Below, piece after piece: positions 45,100-54,380 of a stretch of 64,000 nt of DNA. The notes beneath the pieces are model-generated. The model searched no databases. It saw only the letters and a program-made list of their open reading frames with translations, and had not been told where the DNA came from. The DNA lies in NCBI GenBank assembly GCA_963757335.1, contig CAVWRJ010000004.1:186001-250000 (forward strand). Reading direction: 5' to 3'. The position numbers and the translations under genes were made by a program. Every line of letters starts with the position of its first letter. Positions within the stretch are counted from its first letter, which is position 1. This DNA comes from DASQPA01 sp963757335. Lineage in GTDB: Bacteria; Acidobacteriota; Thermoanaerobaculia; Multivoradales; UBA5704.

Positions 45100-45981
45100 A
45101 TGAAGGAAACGCGGGCCGGGATCGACGCGGGCGCCAGCCTCTGGAAGCTCGCCTGCCTGGGCGGCGAGCGGGACGAGCTGGAGTTGCTGGCGGTCCCCGC
45201 CGGGGGCCCCGAGGCGGTGGAAGAGGTCCGGCGTCAGATCGCCATCTGGAATCCGGGGGCGGTCCGGGTCACCGGCGGCGGCGCGGCGCAGATCGTCGCC
45301 GGTCTTCGGAGCCGAACGGAGCCAGGACCCCCGGTGGGCCAGGTCTCCGAGTTCGCGGCCTGGGCGCGCGGCGCGCCTCTCCTCGCGGCGCGGGCCGGCT
45401 GGACCCTCCCGCCGCGCTATCTCCTGGTGAGCCTCGGCACCGGGACCTCCATCCTGGAGGTCGACGGCGCGGCGGCGAGCCGGATCTCCGGCATGACCCT
45501 GGGCGGCGGCACCCTCCTCGGCCTCGCCCAGCTCCTCTGTCGCGTCGACTCGTTCGCCGAGGTCGCCGCTCTCGCCGAGCGCGGCGACCGCACCCGGGTC
45601 GACCTGACCGTGGGGGACATCTATCCCGAAGGGGGGATCGCCCTCGATCCCCGGCTGACCGCGGCGAGCTTCGCCAAGGTCGCCTCGCGCGACCCCGCCG
45701 ACCTCGCCCAGGCACTCGTCGGCCTGCTCGGCGAGAACGTGGGGATCGCCTGCGCCGCCCTCGCCCGGGCGCGGGGGATCGAGATCCTGGTGTTCGGCGG
45801 CAGCGCCGTCTCGGCGAGCCCGCTCTTGGGCGAGATCCTCCGCCTGGCGGCCCGGGTGGGCGGCGCCGACGCCTGGCTCCTGCCGGATGGCGCCTTCTGC
45901 GGCGCGGTAGGCGCCGCGGCTCTGGAAGCCGCCGCGGCTCTGGAGGCTGCCGCGGCGCTGGAGACCGAGTCTTTGTTATAA
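45100..45981 (+). CDS. coaW: Type II pantothenate kinase
   Basis: Phosphorylates pantothenate in the first step of coenzyme A synthesis. 293 residues from ATG 45100 behind GGAGAG. ASKHA fold motifs: GIDAGASLWKLACL (phosphate 1), LLVSLGTGTSILEVDG (phosphate 2), the GGGTLLGLAQLL block typical of eukaryotic-like PanK-II, and LVFGGSAVSASPLL as the adenosine motif. The C-terminus carries a short repeat (ALEAAAALEAAAALE) encoded by near-identical 21-bp DNA units. Type II enzymes in bacteria are less common than CoaA or CoaX and usually escape CoA feedback inhibition (from staphylococcal work). Confidence 0.85.
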   Translation: MKETRAGIDAGASLWKLACLGGERDELELLAVPAGGPEAVEEVRRQIAIWNPGAVRVTGGGAAQIVAGLRSRTEPGPPVGQVSEFAAWARGAPLLAARAGWTLPPRYLLVSLGTGTSILEVDGAAASRISGMTLGGGTLLGLAQLLCRVDSFAEVAALAERGDRTRVDLTVGDIYPEGGIALDPRLTAASFAKVASRDPADLAQALVGLLGENVGIACAALARARGIEILVFGGSAVSASPLLGEILRLAARVGGADAWLLPDGAFCGAVGAAALEAAAALEAAAALETESLL

Positions 45982-46026
45982 TGACATAAGCCATTCCGGC
46001 CCCACCTTGGCCCGAGGACTCGATTC

Positions 46027-48096
46027 ATGCCCAGTTTCATCTTTTCAATCCGGTTTTCAATCCGGCGGGCGTTCCCGCTCCTGGCGCTCCTGGCCGTGCT
46101 GCTCCTCGGGGCCGTCGCCCCGGCGGCCGCCACCTCCTATGTCAACGTCTCCGACGAGAATCTGGCGCGCCAGGCCTCGGTGATCGCCGAGGTCCGCGTC
46201 GCCTCCGTCGAACCGGCACCCGAGTCGCCGAAGACGAGCGGGGTCCACACCGACTACCAGGTGGAGATCGAGCGCCTGATCAAGGGATACACCGCGGGCA
46301 GCTCGATCGTCGTTCGGGTCCTCGGCGGGGTGCGCTCGGGCGGGCTGGGGCTCAAGGTCTGGGGCGCCCCGGTCTTCAACGAGGGCGACCGCGCGCTCCT
46401 CTTCTTGAAGGAGCGGGCAGACGGCTCCTACGGCATCCTCCACCTCATGCTCGGCGCCTTCCACGAGGTGGCGAGCGGCGGCCGGCAGATCGCTCTGCGC
46501 GATCTCTCGGAGGCCTCCGAGGTCCGGCTGCTGCCGGGCGGGAAGCTGGCGGCCGGGACCTCCGCGGACCTGCCGCGCGACGCCGGGCGTTTCGCCGACT
46601 GGCTCGCCGACCGGGCGAACGGCACGGCGAGGAGGGCGGACTATTTCGTCCGGCTCCCGGCCGGCGAGCTTCAAAGCCTGCACGAGAAGTTCACCCTCTT
46701 CGTCGACTCGAAGAACGGCAACAACTTGCGCTGGTTCGAGTTCGACGGCGGCGGCAGCGTCACCTACTTCGCCGACTCCGGCGGCCAGGGGGGCCTCTCC
46801 GACGGCGGCTTCCCGGAGTTCCAGGCCGCCCTCGCCGCCTGGACCAACAACAGCGGGACTCCCATCCGCTATCTCTATGGCGGGAAGACGACGGCGAAAG
46901 CGGGGCTCAAGACCTTCGACGGCATCAACGCCATCGTCTTCGGCGACCCCAACAACGAGCTCGCCGGCACCTTCGACTGCAGCCAGGGCGGCACGCTCGC
47001 CATGGGCGGGGTCTGGTCGTCGTCCGACACCACCGCCCGCTTCAACGGCAAGACCTACGACGTCATCCAGGGTGGCGACGTCGTCGTCAACGACGGTCTG
47101 GATTGCTTCTTCCAAGCCAGCCATTCGCCCCAGAAGGCGGCCGAGGAGCTGTTCGGCCACGAGCTCGGGCACACCCTGGGCCTAGGCCATTCGAGCGAGT
47201 CACCGAACGAGAAGAACCCGCTCCTGAAGGACGCCCTGATGTACGCCTTCATCCACGACGACGGCCGCGGCGCCCGCTTCAACACCGATGACTTGAACGC
47301 CATCCGCACCCTCTACAACCCGGGCGCCGTCATCGTTCCGCCGCCCGCGACCGGCCCCTGTAAGGCCGACGCCCAGCACCTCTGTCTCCTCGGCGGCCGC
47401 TTCAGCGTCCAGCTCGCCTGGCAGAACCAGTTCGACGGCTCGACCGGGGTCGGCCGGGCGGTCCCGGCGACCGATTTCACCGGCTACTTCTCGTTCGGCG
47501 ACCCGGCGAACCTGGAGCTGCTGGTCAAGATCCTCGATTTCGGCACCTCGATCAAGGTCTTCTACGGCGAGCTCACCAACCTGCACTTCACCCTGACGGT
47601 GACCGACACCCGGACCGGCACGGTCAAGACCTACGCCAACACCGCCGGGGATTGCGGCGGCATCGACCAGGGCTTCGCCGGCAGCTCGTCGTCGGGGTCG
47701 CCGACGAGCGCCAAGCTGGCCTCGGCCGAGCTGGCAGCAGGGAAGGCAGCCTCCGGCTCCTGCCGGCCGGACGCGCAGACCCTCTGTCTTCTTTCCGGGC
47801 GTTTCACGGTGCGGGTAAACTGGAGCAACCCGGGCGACGGCACGAGCGGCGTGGGGGGAGCCAAGCCCCTCTCGACCTACGTCGGCACCTTCTACTTCAC
47901 CGACCGTTCGAACGTCGAGCTGATGACCAAGGTGATCCCGTTCGCCGACCGGGTGGTCTTCTTCTACGGTGCGCTTTCAGACCTCGCCTACACGATCCAG
48001 GTGACCGACACCCTGAACGGCGGCAGGGTCAAGACCTACCAGAGCACGGCGGGGAAGCTCTGCGGGGGGCTCGACAACTCGGCCTTCGCGCCGTAG
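46027..48096 (+). CDS. Secreted metzincin-type metalloprotease with two C-terminal repeat domains
   Basis: 689 residues. Signal peptide near residues 1-36 (FPLLALLAVLLLGAVAPAAA). The middle contains a zinc protease domain with HELGHTLGLGHSS near residue 377, the HExxHxxGxxH motif of metzincins/matrixins. There is a substrate-cleft region (FPEFQAALAAWTNNSGTPIRYLYGG) ahead of it and a Met-turn candidate (KDALMYAF) after. Residues about 455-560 and 590-689 are two copies of the same domain (LCLLGGRFSVQLAWQNQFDG, IKVFYGELTNLHFTLTVTDT; LCLLSGRFTVRVNWSNPGDG, VVFFYGALSDLAYTIQVTDT). I associate this domain with Thermoanaerobaculia-like genomes. Likely a cell-surface or released protease. Confidence 0.85.
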   Translation: MPSFIFSIRFSIRRAFPLLALLAVLLLGAVAPAAATSYVNVSDENLARQASVIAEVRVASVEPAPESPKTSGVHTDYQVEIERLIKGYTAGSSIVVRVLGGVRSGGLGLKVWGAPVFNEGDRALLFLKERADGSYGILHLMLGAFHEVASGGRQIALRDLSEASEVRLLPGGKLAAGTSADLPRDAGRFADWLADRANGTARRADYFVRLPAGELQSLHEKFTLFVDSKNGNNLRWFEFDGGGSVTYFADSGGQGGLSDGGFPEFQAALAAWTNNSGTPIRYLYGGKTTAKAGLKTFDGINAIVFGDPNNELAGTFDCSQGGTLAMGGVWSSSDTTARFNGKTYDVIQGGDVVVNDGLDCFFQASHSPQKAAEELFGHELGHTLGLGHSSESPNEKNPLLKDALMYAFIHDDGRGARFNTDDLNAIRTLYNPGAVIVPPPATGPCKADAQHLCLLGGRFSVQLAWQNQFDGSTGVGRAVPATDFTGYFSFGDPANLELLVKILDFGTSIKVFYGELTNLHFTLTVTDTRTGTVKTYANTAGDCGGIDQGFAGSSSSGSPTSAKLASAELAAGKAASGSCRPDAQTLCLLSGRFTVRVNWSNPGDGTSGVGGAKPLSTYVGTFYFTDRSNVELMTKVIPFADRVVFFYGALSDLAYTIQVTDTLNGGRVKTYQSTAGKLCGGLDNSAFAP

Positions 48097-48126
48097 CCCG
48101 AGCGCGACGGCTCCAAACCGACCCAG

Positions 48127-48176
48127 CGGCCCCGGCAGCCCGGCAGCGCAGCCCGGCAGCGATGTCGGGGCCGTTT
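48127..48176 (+). terminator. Possible terminator with internal 13-bp tandem repeat
   Basis: CGGCCCCG (48127-48134) can pair with CGGGGCCG (48166-48173), followed by TTTCGTC. The 31-base loop contains GCAGCCCGGCAGC twice in tandem (48135-48147 and 48148-48160). It lies just after the protease gene and before the tRNA, so it could end transcripts from either side. Confidence 0.35.
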
Positions 48177-48219
48177 CGTCGTGTAAGCTCTACGGGTTGA
48201 TCGGGGAGGGGGGTTGGGT

Positions 48220-48306
48220 TGGTGCGAAAGGGGGGACTCGAACCCCCACGACCTTGCGGCCACAAGCTTCTGAGACTTGCGCGTCTACCAATTCCGCCAC
48301 TTTCGC
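48220..48306 (-). tRNA. tRNA-Leu (anticodon CAG)
   Basis: On the minus strand the acceptor stem is GCGAAAG paired with CTTTCGC, followed by A and an encoded CCA. The D-loop is GGCGGAATTGGTAGACGCG as in Leu tRNAs, the anticodon arm is CAAGT-CTCAGAA-GCTTG with anticodon CAG (reads CUG), a class II variable arm of Leu type follows (GGCCGCAAGGTC), and the T-arm is GGGGGTTCGAGTCCCCC. 87 nt including CCA. It ends in the region between the protease gene and rnr; no integrase or attachment repeat lies beside it. Confidence 0.97.
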
Positions 48307-48380
48307 TCGGGTCGGATTCTAGGGAGAGAGGGGACGATGTGTCAAATGGAGGAGTAGGGACCCTTCCGGGGGTCGATACG

Positions 48381-50668
48381 ATGTGGGCCGAGCGGGTCCT
48401 CGCCGCGCTCGACGCCGCCGGCCGGCGCGGCCTCACCGCGCCGGAGCTGGCCGCGGAGCTGGGAGACGCCGGAGAACGCCGCGGACGGCGTTGGCGATGC
48501 TGGCGACGTGACCCAGGCCCTGGCCGCGCTCGCCGCCTCTGGGAAGGCGTTCGAGTCCGACGGGCGGTGGGCGGCGGTCGCCCGGACCAGCATGAAGACG
48601 GGGACGATCGAGCGCCTGCCGGGCGGCGACGCCCTGCTCAAGACGAAGCCCGGGGCCGACGCCTCGTTTTTCGTGCCCCGCCGGCACTTGAAGGGGGCGC
48701 TCGACGGCGACACGGTGCTCGTCCGGCTTCTCGCCCACAAGCGGACCGGCGGCGGCCGGCGGCTCCCCGAGGTCACCGTCGTCAAGGTGATCGGGGAGCG
48801 CTATAAGACCCTCGTGGGGACGGTCGAGATCCCGGCCGATGGGGAAGAGGGGGAGCGGATGCTCGCCCCCTTCGACCGCCGGGTGCCGCTGGAGCTCGAC
48901 CTCCTGGGGGCCGAGGAGCTCCCGGAGGGCTGGTTCGTCGTCGCCGCCGTCGAGCGCCGGCCGGGCAAGGAGCCGCGGGCGCGGGTGATCGAGGTCCTCG
49001 GCGATCCCGCGGAGCCGGGGGTGGACGTCAAGGTGGTGCTCCGGCACTACGAGATCCCCGACGAGTTCCCGGCGGCGGTGCTGGCGGCGGCCGAGGCCCT
49101 GCCAGCCCACCCCGGGCCGGCGGATTTCGCCGGCCGGGAGGATCTGCGGGGCGACGTGATCGTCACCATCGACGGGGAGAGCGCGCGCGATTTCGACGAC
49201 GCGATCTCGATCGCCCGTCTCCCTGGCGGTGGCTTCCGGCTGGGGGTCCACATCGCCGACGTCGCCCACTACGTCGCCGAGGGGGAGAGGCTCGACCTCG
49301 AGGCCTACACCCGGGGCACCAGCGTCTACTACCCGGAGCGGGCCATTCCCATGCTGCCGGAACGGCTCTCGAACGGCCTCTGCTCGCTCGTCCCCCATGC
49401 CCCCCGGCTCACCGTCTCCGCCTTCCTGGATCTCGCGGAGGACGGTCGGGTGCTCTCCCGGCGTTTCGCCGAGACGGTGATCGAGAGCGCCCGCCGGCTG
49501 ACCTACAACGAGGTGCGCCGGGTTCTCGAGGAGCCCCAGCCGGGGGACGCGGCGGAGTACGGCGAGGTCCTCCCCCGGCTCTTCCTCATGCAGCGCCTGA
49601 TGGCGGCCCTCCACCGGATGCGGGAGGAGCGCGGCTCGATCGACTTCGACCTCCCGGAGGGGGATGTGGTCTTAGACACCGACGGGGTCATGGTCGGCGT
49701 CCTGCCGGAGGAGAGAAACGTCGCCCACCGGATCGTCGAGGAGTTCATGATCGCCGCCAACGAGGCGGTCGCCTTCGAGCTGGTCTCCAGAGGAGAGCCC
49801 GGGCCTCTTCCGTTTCCACGACGTCCCCAGCCCGCAGCGGCTGGAGGAGCTGCGGGCCCTCCTCACCCCCTTCGGGATCGCGCTCCCCGACGAGCTTCTG
49901 GACCTCCATCCGGACGTCCTCCAGCGGGTGCTCCGGGAGGCGTCGGGCCGGCCGGACGAGCACTTCATCACCTCGGTCGTCCTGCGGACCATGCAGCGCG
50001 CCTTCTACGACCCCGAGTGCCGCGGCCACTACGCTTTAGCCTCGCGCTACTACACCCACTTCACCTCGCCCATCCGCCGCTACCCGGACCTGGTGGTCCA
50101 CCGGCGCTCTGAAGGCCCTCCTCCATGGCCGGGCGGCGGCGGAGGCGGAGCGCACGCATCTGGTCGAGCGGCTGCCCGCCATCGCCGCGCACACGAGCGC
50201 CACCGAGAAGCGGTCGGAGCAGTCGGAGCGCGACCTCCTGCAGTGGAAGAAGGTGCGCTTCCTGGCCGACCGGGTGGGGGAGCAGTTCAAGGGCCGGATC
50301 ACCGGGGTCCAGCCGTTCGGGCTCTTCGTCCAGCTAGAGACCTACTACGTGGACGGCCTGGTCCCCATCCGCACCCTGGGTGACGACTACTACCTCTACG
50401 AGGCCGACGCCCATCGCCTGGTGGGGGAGCGGCACGGCCGGGTCTTCCAACTCGCCGATCCCGCCGAGGTCGTCCTCGTGGGGGCCGACCTTCGGCACCG
50501 GGGCCTCGACTTCCAGCTCGTCGGCATGCCCGACCCGCCGGGGCGGCGGGAAGGTGGGAGGGGAGGCGCGAGGGCTCCCGCGACCGGCCGGAACGGGATG
50601 CGGGTCGCAAGAAAACGCGGGAGAAGCCGCGCGAGAAGCGTGCCCCGGCCGTGGGGAGGCGGCGATGA
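48381..50668 (+). CDS. rnr: Ribonuclease R, interrupted by about four frameshifts
   Basis: About 760 residues if repaired, the normal length. Domain order: winged-helix-like N-terminus (MWAERVLAALDAAGRRGLTAPELAAELG), two cold-shock-like domains, the RNB domain with IDGESARDFDDAISI, HIADVAHYV and RGSIDFDLPE, then HYTHF-type YYTHFTSPIRRYPDLVVHR, the S1 domain (FKGRITGVQPFGLFVQLETYYVDGLV), and a basic tail (RKKTREKPREKR). The frame changes at about 48470, 49800, 50106 and 50545, each in a G/C run. Each piece continues exactly where the last stops, and the repaired gene overlaps der by ATGA. Either the assembly has indels or the gene has only just decayed. Confidence 0.85.
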
Positions 50669-52011
50669 GCGCCGAGGCGCCGCTCTCGACCTGGGGGGCT
50701 TTGACCCCCACGGTCGCCATCGTCGGCCGGCCGAACGTCGGCAAGTCGACCCTCTTCAACCGGCTCCTCGGCCGCCGGCAGGCGATCGTCCACGACCTCC
50801 CGGGGGTGACCCGCGACCGCATCACCGGGCTCGGCGAACTGGACGACGACCGCCCGGTGCAGCTGATCGACACCGGCGGCCTGGTGCCGGGGGACGATCC
50901 CCTCGGTTTGAACGAGCAGGTGCTCCTGGCGGTCGTCGAGAGCGACCTCCTGCTCCTGGTCGTCGACGGCCGGCAGGGGCTGGTCTCGGCGGACGAGGAG
51001 GTCTGGAGCGAGTTCCGGCGCTCGGGCAAGCCCGCCATCCTGGTCGTCAACAAGGGCGACACCGGGGAGGCGCAGCGGCGCTTCCCGGAGTTCTACCAGC
51101 TGGGGATCGCCACCCAGCTCCTGGTTTCGGCCGAGCACGGGCGCGGCATCCAGGACCTCTGGGAGGCGATCGGCGCCCAGCTGCCCGTCCAGGCGGTCGA
51201 GCCCCAGCCCGAGGCGCCGCCGATCGCCATCGTCGGCCGGCCGAACGTCGGCAAGTCGTCGCTCCTCAACCGGATCGTGGGAGCGCCGCGGGCGCTGGTG
51301 TCGCCCCAGGCGGGGACGACCCGAGATCCGGTCGACACCCTGGTCACCCGCGGCGAGCGCTCCTATCTCCTGATCGACACCGCCGGCATCCGCCGCCGCA
51401 GCCAGACCTCGGGGGAGCCGGAGGAGCTGGCGGTGATGATGGCCCGGCGGCAGATCGAGCGCGCCCAGGTGGCGGTCCTCGTCATCGACGCCGCGGCCGG
51501 GGTGACCTCCGGCGACCTCGCCATCGCCGGCACCATCTGGGAGCTCGGGCGGGCGGCGGTGGTGGCGATCAACAAGTGGGATCTCCTGGACGAGGAGAAG
51601 CGGGAGGCCCTGGAGCTCTCCTGGGAGCGGCTCGACCAGCTCCTCGCCTCGCCGGCGCGGGTCAACCTCTCGGCCCTCTCCGGGCGCGGGGTGGAGAAGC
51701 TCTTCCCGCGGATCGACCACACCCTGGACGCCTACCATACCCGGCTGGGGACGGGCGAGATCAACCGGCTCTTCGAGGCCGCCACCAACCGGGTCCAGCC
51801 GCCGGCCGAGAACGGGCACCCCTGGAAGCTGTACTACGCGACCCAGGTGTCGACCGCCCCGCCGACCTTCATGCTCTTCTGCAACCGCACCCTGCCGAAG
51901 AACTCGCACTACCGGCGCTACCTGGAGAACCGCCTGCGCGAGGACCTCGACCTGCCGGGGGTGCCGGTGCGGCTGGTGATCCGCAAGCGCGGGCAGGAAC
52001 GGGGGGACTGA
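50665..52011 (+). CDS. der: Ribosome-associated GTPase Der (EngA)
   Basis: Double-GTPase needed for 50S subunit assembly. 448 residues, fully open. The first G domain has VGRPNVGKSTLFNRLLG, DTGGLV and VNKGDTGE; the second has VGRPNVGKSSLLNRIVG, DTAGIRRRS and INKWDLLDEEK. The C-terminal KH-like domain follows (FEAATNRVQPPAENGHPWKLYYATQVSTAPPTFMLFCNR). The first NKxD reads NKGD as is common in Der. It overlaps the repaired rnr stop by 4 bp. Confidence 0.97.
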   Translation: MSAEAPLSTWGALTPTVAIVGRPNVGKSTLFNRLLGRRQAIVHDLPGVTRDRITGLGELDDDRPVQLIDTGGLVPGDDPLGLNEQVLLAVVESDLLLLVVDGRQGLVSADEEVWSEFRRSGKPAILVVNKGDTGEAQRRFPEFYQLGIATQLLVSAEHGRGIQDLWEAIGAQLPVQAVEPQPEAPPIAIVGRPNVGKSSLLNRIVGAPRALVSPQAGTTRDPVDTLVTRGERSYLLIDTAGIRRRSQTSGEPEELAVMMARRQIERAQVAVLVIDAAAGVTSGDLAIAGTIWELGRAAVVAINKWDLLDEEKREALELSWERLDQLLASPARVNLSALSGRGVEKLFPRIDHTLDAYHTRLGTGEINRLFEAATNRVQPPAENGHPWKLYYATQVSTAPPTFMLFCNRTLPKNSHYRRYLENRLREDLDLPGVPVRLVIRKRGQERGD

Positions 52012-52079
52012 GCGCGCCTTCGGCTCCGTAGGTAGGAAGGAAGAATCCGGAAGACTGGGTGTATCCTTCGGGCGCTAAG

Positions 52080-54377
52080 ATGATCAATCAGACCATCTCT
52101 CACTATCGGATCCTCGAGAAGCTCGGGGGAGGGGGGATGGGTGTCGTCTACAAGGCCCGGGACCTGCGGCTCGACCGCCCGGTGGCCTTGAAGTTTCTGC
52201 CCCCCCAGCTCTCCGCCAACCCCGAGGCGCGCGAGAGATTCCTCACCGAGGCCAAGTCGGCCTCGGCGCTCGACCATCCCAACACCTGCACGATCCACCA
52301 GATCGACTCGACCGACGACGGCCAGCTGTTCATCGTCATGGCCCTCTACGAGGGGGAGACGCTCGACCGCCGGCTCGCTCTGCGCCGGCATCTCCCCACC
52401 GAGGAGGCGGTGGAGATCGCTCTCGGCACCGCCCGCGGCCTCTCCCGTGCCCACCGCGCCGGGATCGTCCACCGGGACGTCAAGCCGTCGAACCTCATGC
52501 TCACCCAGGACGGCCTGGTCAAGATCCTCGACTTCGGGATCGCCCGGCTGGCCGGCTCGGCGCGGGTCACCCACATCGGCAAGGTGGTCGGCTCGATCGA
52601 CTACATGTCGCCCGAGCACGCCCGCGGCGAGGAGGTCGACCAGCGGACGGACGTCTGGTCCCTGGGGGTCGTCCTCTACGAGATGCTGACCGGCGAGCGG
52701 CCGTTTCGCGGCGGCAACGACCAGGCGGTCCTCTACCAGATCCTGAACGGCCAGCCGCGGCCGCTCGGGGAGCATGTCTCCCCGCTGCCGTCGAACATCG
52801 AGCACGCCGTCCGGAAGGCGCTCGCGAAGCATCTCCACGAGCGCTACCGGACGGTCGACGAGATGATCGCCGACTTGAAGGACGAAGCCCGCGGCGACCT
52901 GCCGACCACCCATTCGCTCCGCCCGCCCCAGGCACGGAGCGGCCCCTCGATCGCCGTCCTTCCCTTCGTCGACATGAGCCCGGAGGGGGACCAGGAGTAC
53001 TTTTGCGACGGCATGGCGGAGGAGCTGATCCACCTCCTCACCCGGGTCCCGGGGCTCCGGGTCGCCTCGCGCTCCTCGGCCTTCCAGTTCAAGGGCAAGT
53101 CCCAGGAATTGAGCGCGATCCGCGAGCGGCTCGGCGTCCAGACCGCCTTGGAGGGGGGGGTGAGGAAGTCGGGCAACCGGCTCCGCATCACCGCCCAGCT
53201 GGTCGACCTCGCCCAGGGGTTCCAGCTCTGGTCGGGGCGCTACGACCGGGAGATCACCGACGTCTTCGCCATCCAGGATGAAATCGCGGGGACGATCGTC
53301 GAGACCCTGAAGATCGAGCTGGTGGGGAAGCTCGGCCCCCTCCCCTCCCGCACCACCGCTCCCGACTTCGAGATCTACAACCTCTATCTCCAGGGGCGCT
53401 TCCACTGGAACAAGCGGACCGGGGAGGGGCTGGCGAAGAGCGTCACCTACTTCGAGCAGACGATCGAGCGCGACTCCGGTTACGCCCGCGGCTACGCCGG
53501 TCTCGCCGACGCCTACCTCCTCCTCGGGGTCTACGGCTTCGCCCGCCCCGGCGAGGTGATGCCCAAGGCCCGGCAGGCGGCGATGCGGGCTCTCGCGATC
53601 GACGACCGGGCGGCCGAGGTCTACACCTCGCTCGGCTGCCTGGAGGCGGTCTACGACTGGTTCTGGGGCAACGCCGAGCGCGACTTTCTGCGCGCCATCG
53701 AGCTCGACCCCTACTACCCCACGGCCCACCACTGGTACGCGATCAACTTTCTCACCCCCATGGGGCGCTTCGACGAGGCCGCCCAGGAGCTCAAGATCGC
53801 CCGCGAGCTCGACCCCCTGTCGCTCGCCATCAATGCCAGCCTCGGGCTCCTCTGCTACTACGCCCGGCGCTACGAGGAGGCGGTCGCGGCCTACCGGCGG
53901 ACCCTGGAGATCGACCCCCGCTTCGCCATGGCCCACTTCTTCCTCGGCCAGGCGGAGGCCGCCCTCGGCAACGGGGCCGAGGCGGTGGCGGCGATCGAAG
54001 CCGCCCTCGCACTCTCGCCCGGGGCGGCGGAGATGGAGGCCGCCCTCGGCCAGGCCTACGCCGTCGCCGGGCGGGCGGAGGAGGCCCGGGAGGTGCTCGC
54101 CGGGCTCGTCCGCCGCGGCGAGAAAAGCTACGTCTCGCCGGCCCTGGTCGCCAACGTCCACGCTGCCCTGGGGGAGCGCGAGGAAGCCCTCACCTGGCTC
54201 GAACGGGCCTGCGAGGAGCGCGCCGCCGACCTCGCCTGGATCGGCGTCCGCCCGATCTTCGACGACCTCCGGGAGGAGCCGCGCTTCCAGACCCTCCTCG
54301 AGCGGCTGGGGCTCGGCGACTTCGCGAGCGGCACGGTGGTCTTGGACCGGCAGAGCAACGGCCTGGAGCGGCCGTAG
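52080..54377 (+). CDS. Eukaryotic-type Ser/Thr protein kinase with FlgO/TolB-like and TPR domains
   Basis: 765 residues from ATG 52080; an ATG at 52059 is possible. The kinase domain spans residues 8-270: Gly loop LGGGGMGVVYKA, VALKF lysine, catalytic HRDVKPSN near residue 132, DFGIA, and the APE region SPEHARGE. Next comes a segment of the kind found in adenylate-cyclase-like TPR proteins (SIAVLPFVDMSPEGDQEYFCDGMAEELIHLLTRVPGLRVASRSSAF, about residues 295-440), and then about eight TPR repeats to the end. No transmembrane helix, so cytoplasmic. It is followed after 3 bp by the cyclase gene, making a kinase-cyclase signalling operon. Confidence 0.92.
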   Translation: MINQTISHYRILEKLGGGGMGVVYKARDLRLDRPVALKFLPPQLSANPEARERFLTEAKSASALDHPNTCTIHQIDSTDDGQLFIVMALYEGETLDRRLALRRHLPTEEAVEIALGTARGLSRAHRAGIVHRDVKPSNLMLTQDGLVKILDFGIARLAGSARVTHIGKVVGSIDYMSPEHARGEEVDQRTDVWSLGVVLYEMLTGERPFRGGNDQAVLYQILNGQPRPLGEHVSPLPSNIEHAVRKALAKHLHERYRTVDEMIADLKDEARGDLPTTHSLRPPQARSGPSIAVLPFVDMSPEGDQEYFCDGMAEELIHLLTRVPGLRVASRSSAFQFKGKSQELSAIRERLGVQTALEGGVRKSGNRLRITAQLVDLAQGFQLWSGRYDREITDVFAIQDEIAGTIVETLKIELVGKLGPLPSRTTAPDFEIYNLYLQGRFHWNKRTGEGLAKSVTYFEQTIERDSGYARGYAGLADAYLLLGVYGFARPGEVMPKARQAAMRALAIDDRAAEVYTSLGCLEAVYDWFWGNAERDFLRAIELDPYYPTAHHWYAINFLTPMGRFDEAAQELKIARELDPLSLAINASLGLLCYYARRYEEAVAAYRRTLEIDPRFAMAHFFLGQAEAALGNGAEAVAAIEAALALSPGAAEMEAALGQAYAVAGRAEEAREVLAGLVRRGEKSYVSPALVANVHAALGEREEALTWLERACEERAADLAWIGVRPIFDDLREEPRFQTLLERLGLGDFASGTVVLDRQSNGLERP

Positions 54378-54380
54378 AAA

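Noticed and set aside
48220..48306. tRNA-Leu as attachment site of an integrated element
   Set aside because: No integrase gene and no duplicated tRNA 3' end were found on either side.
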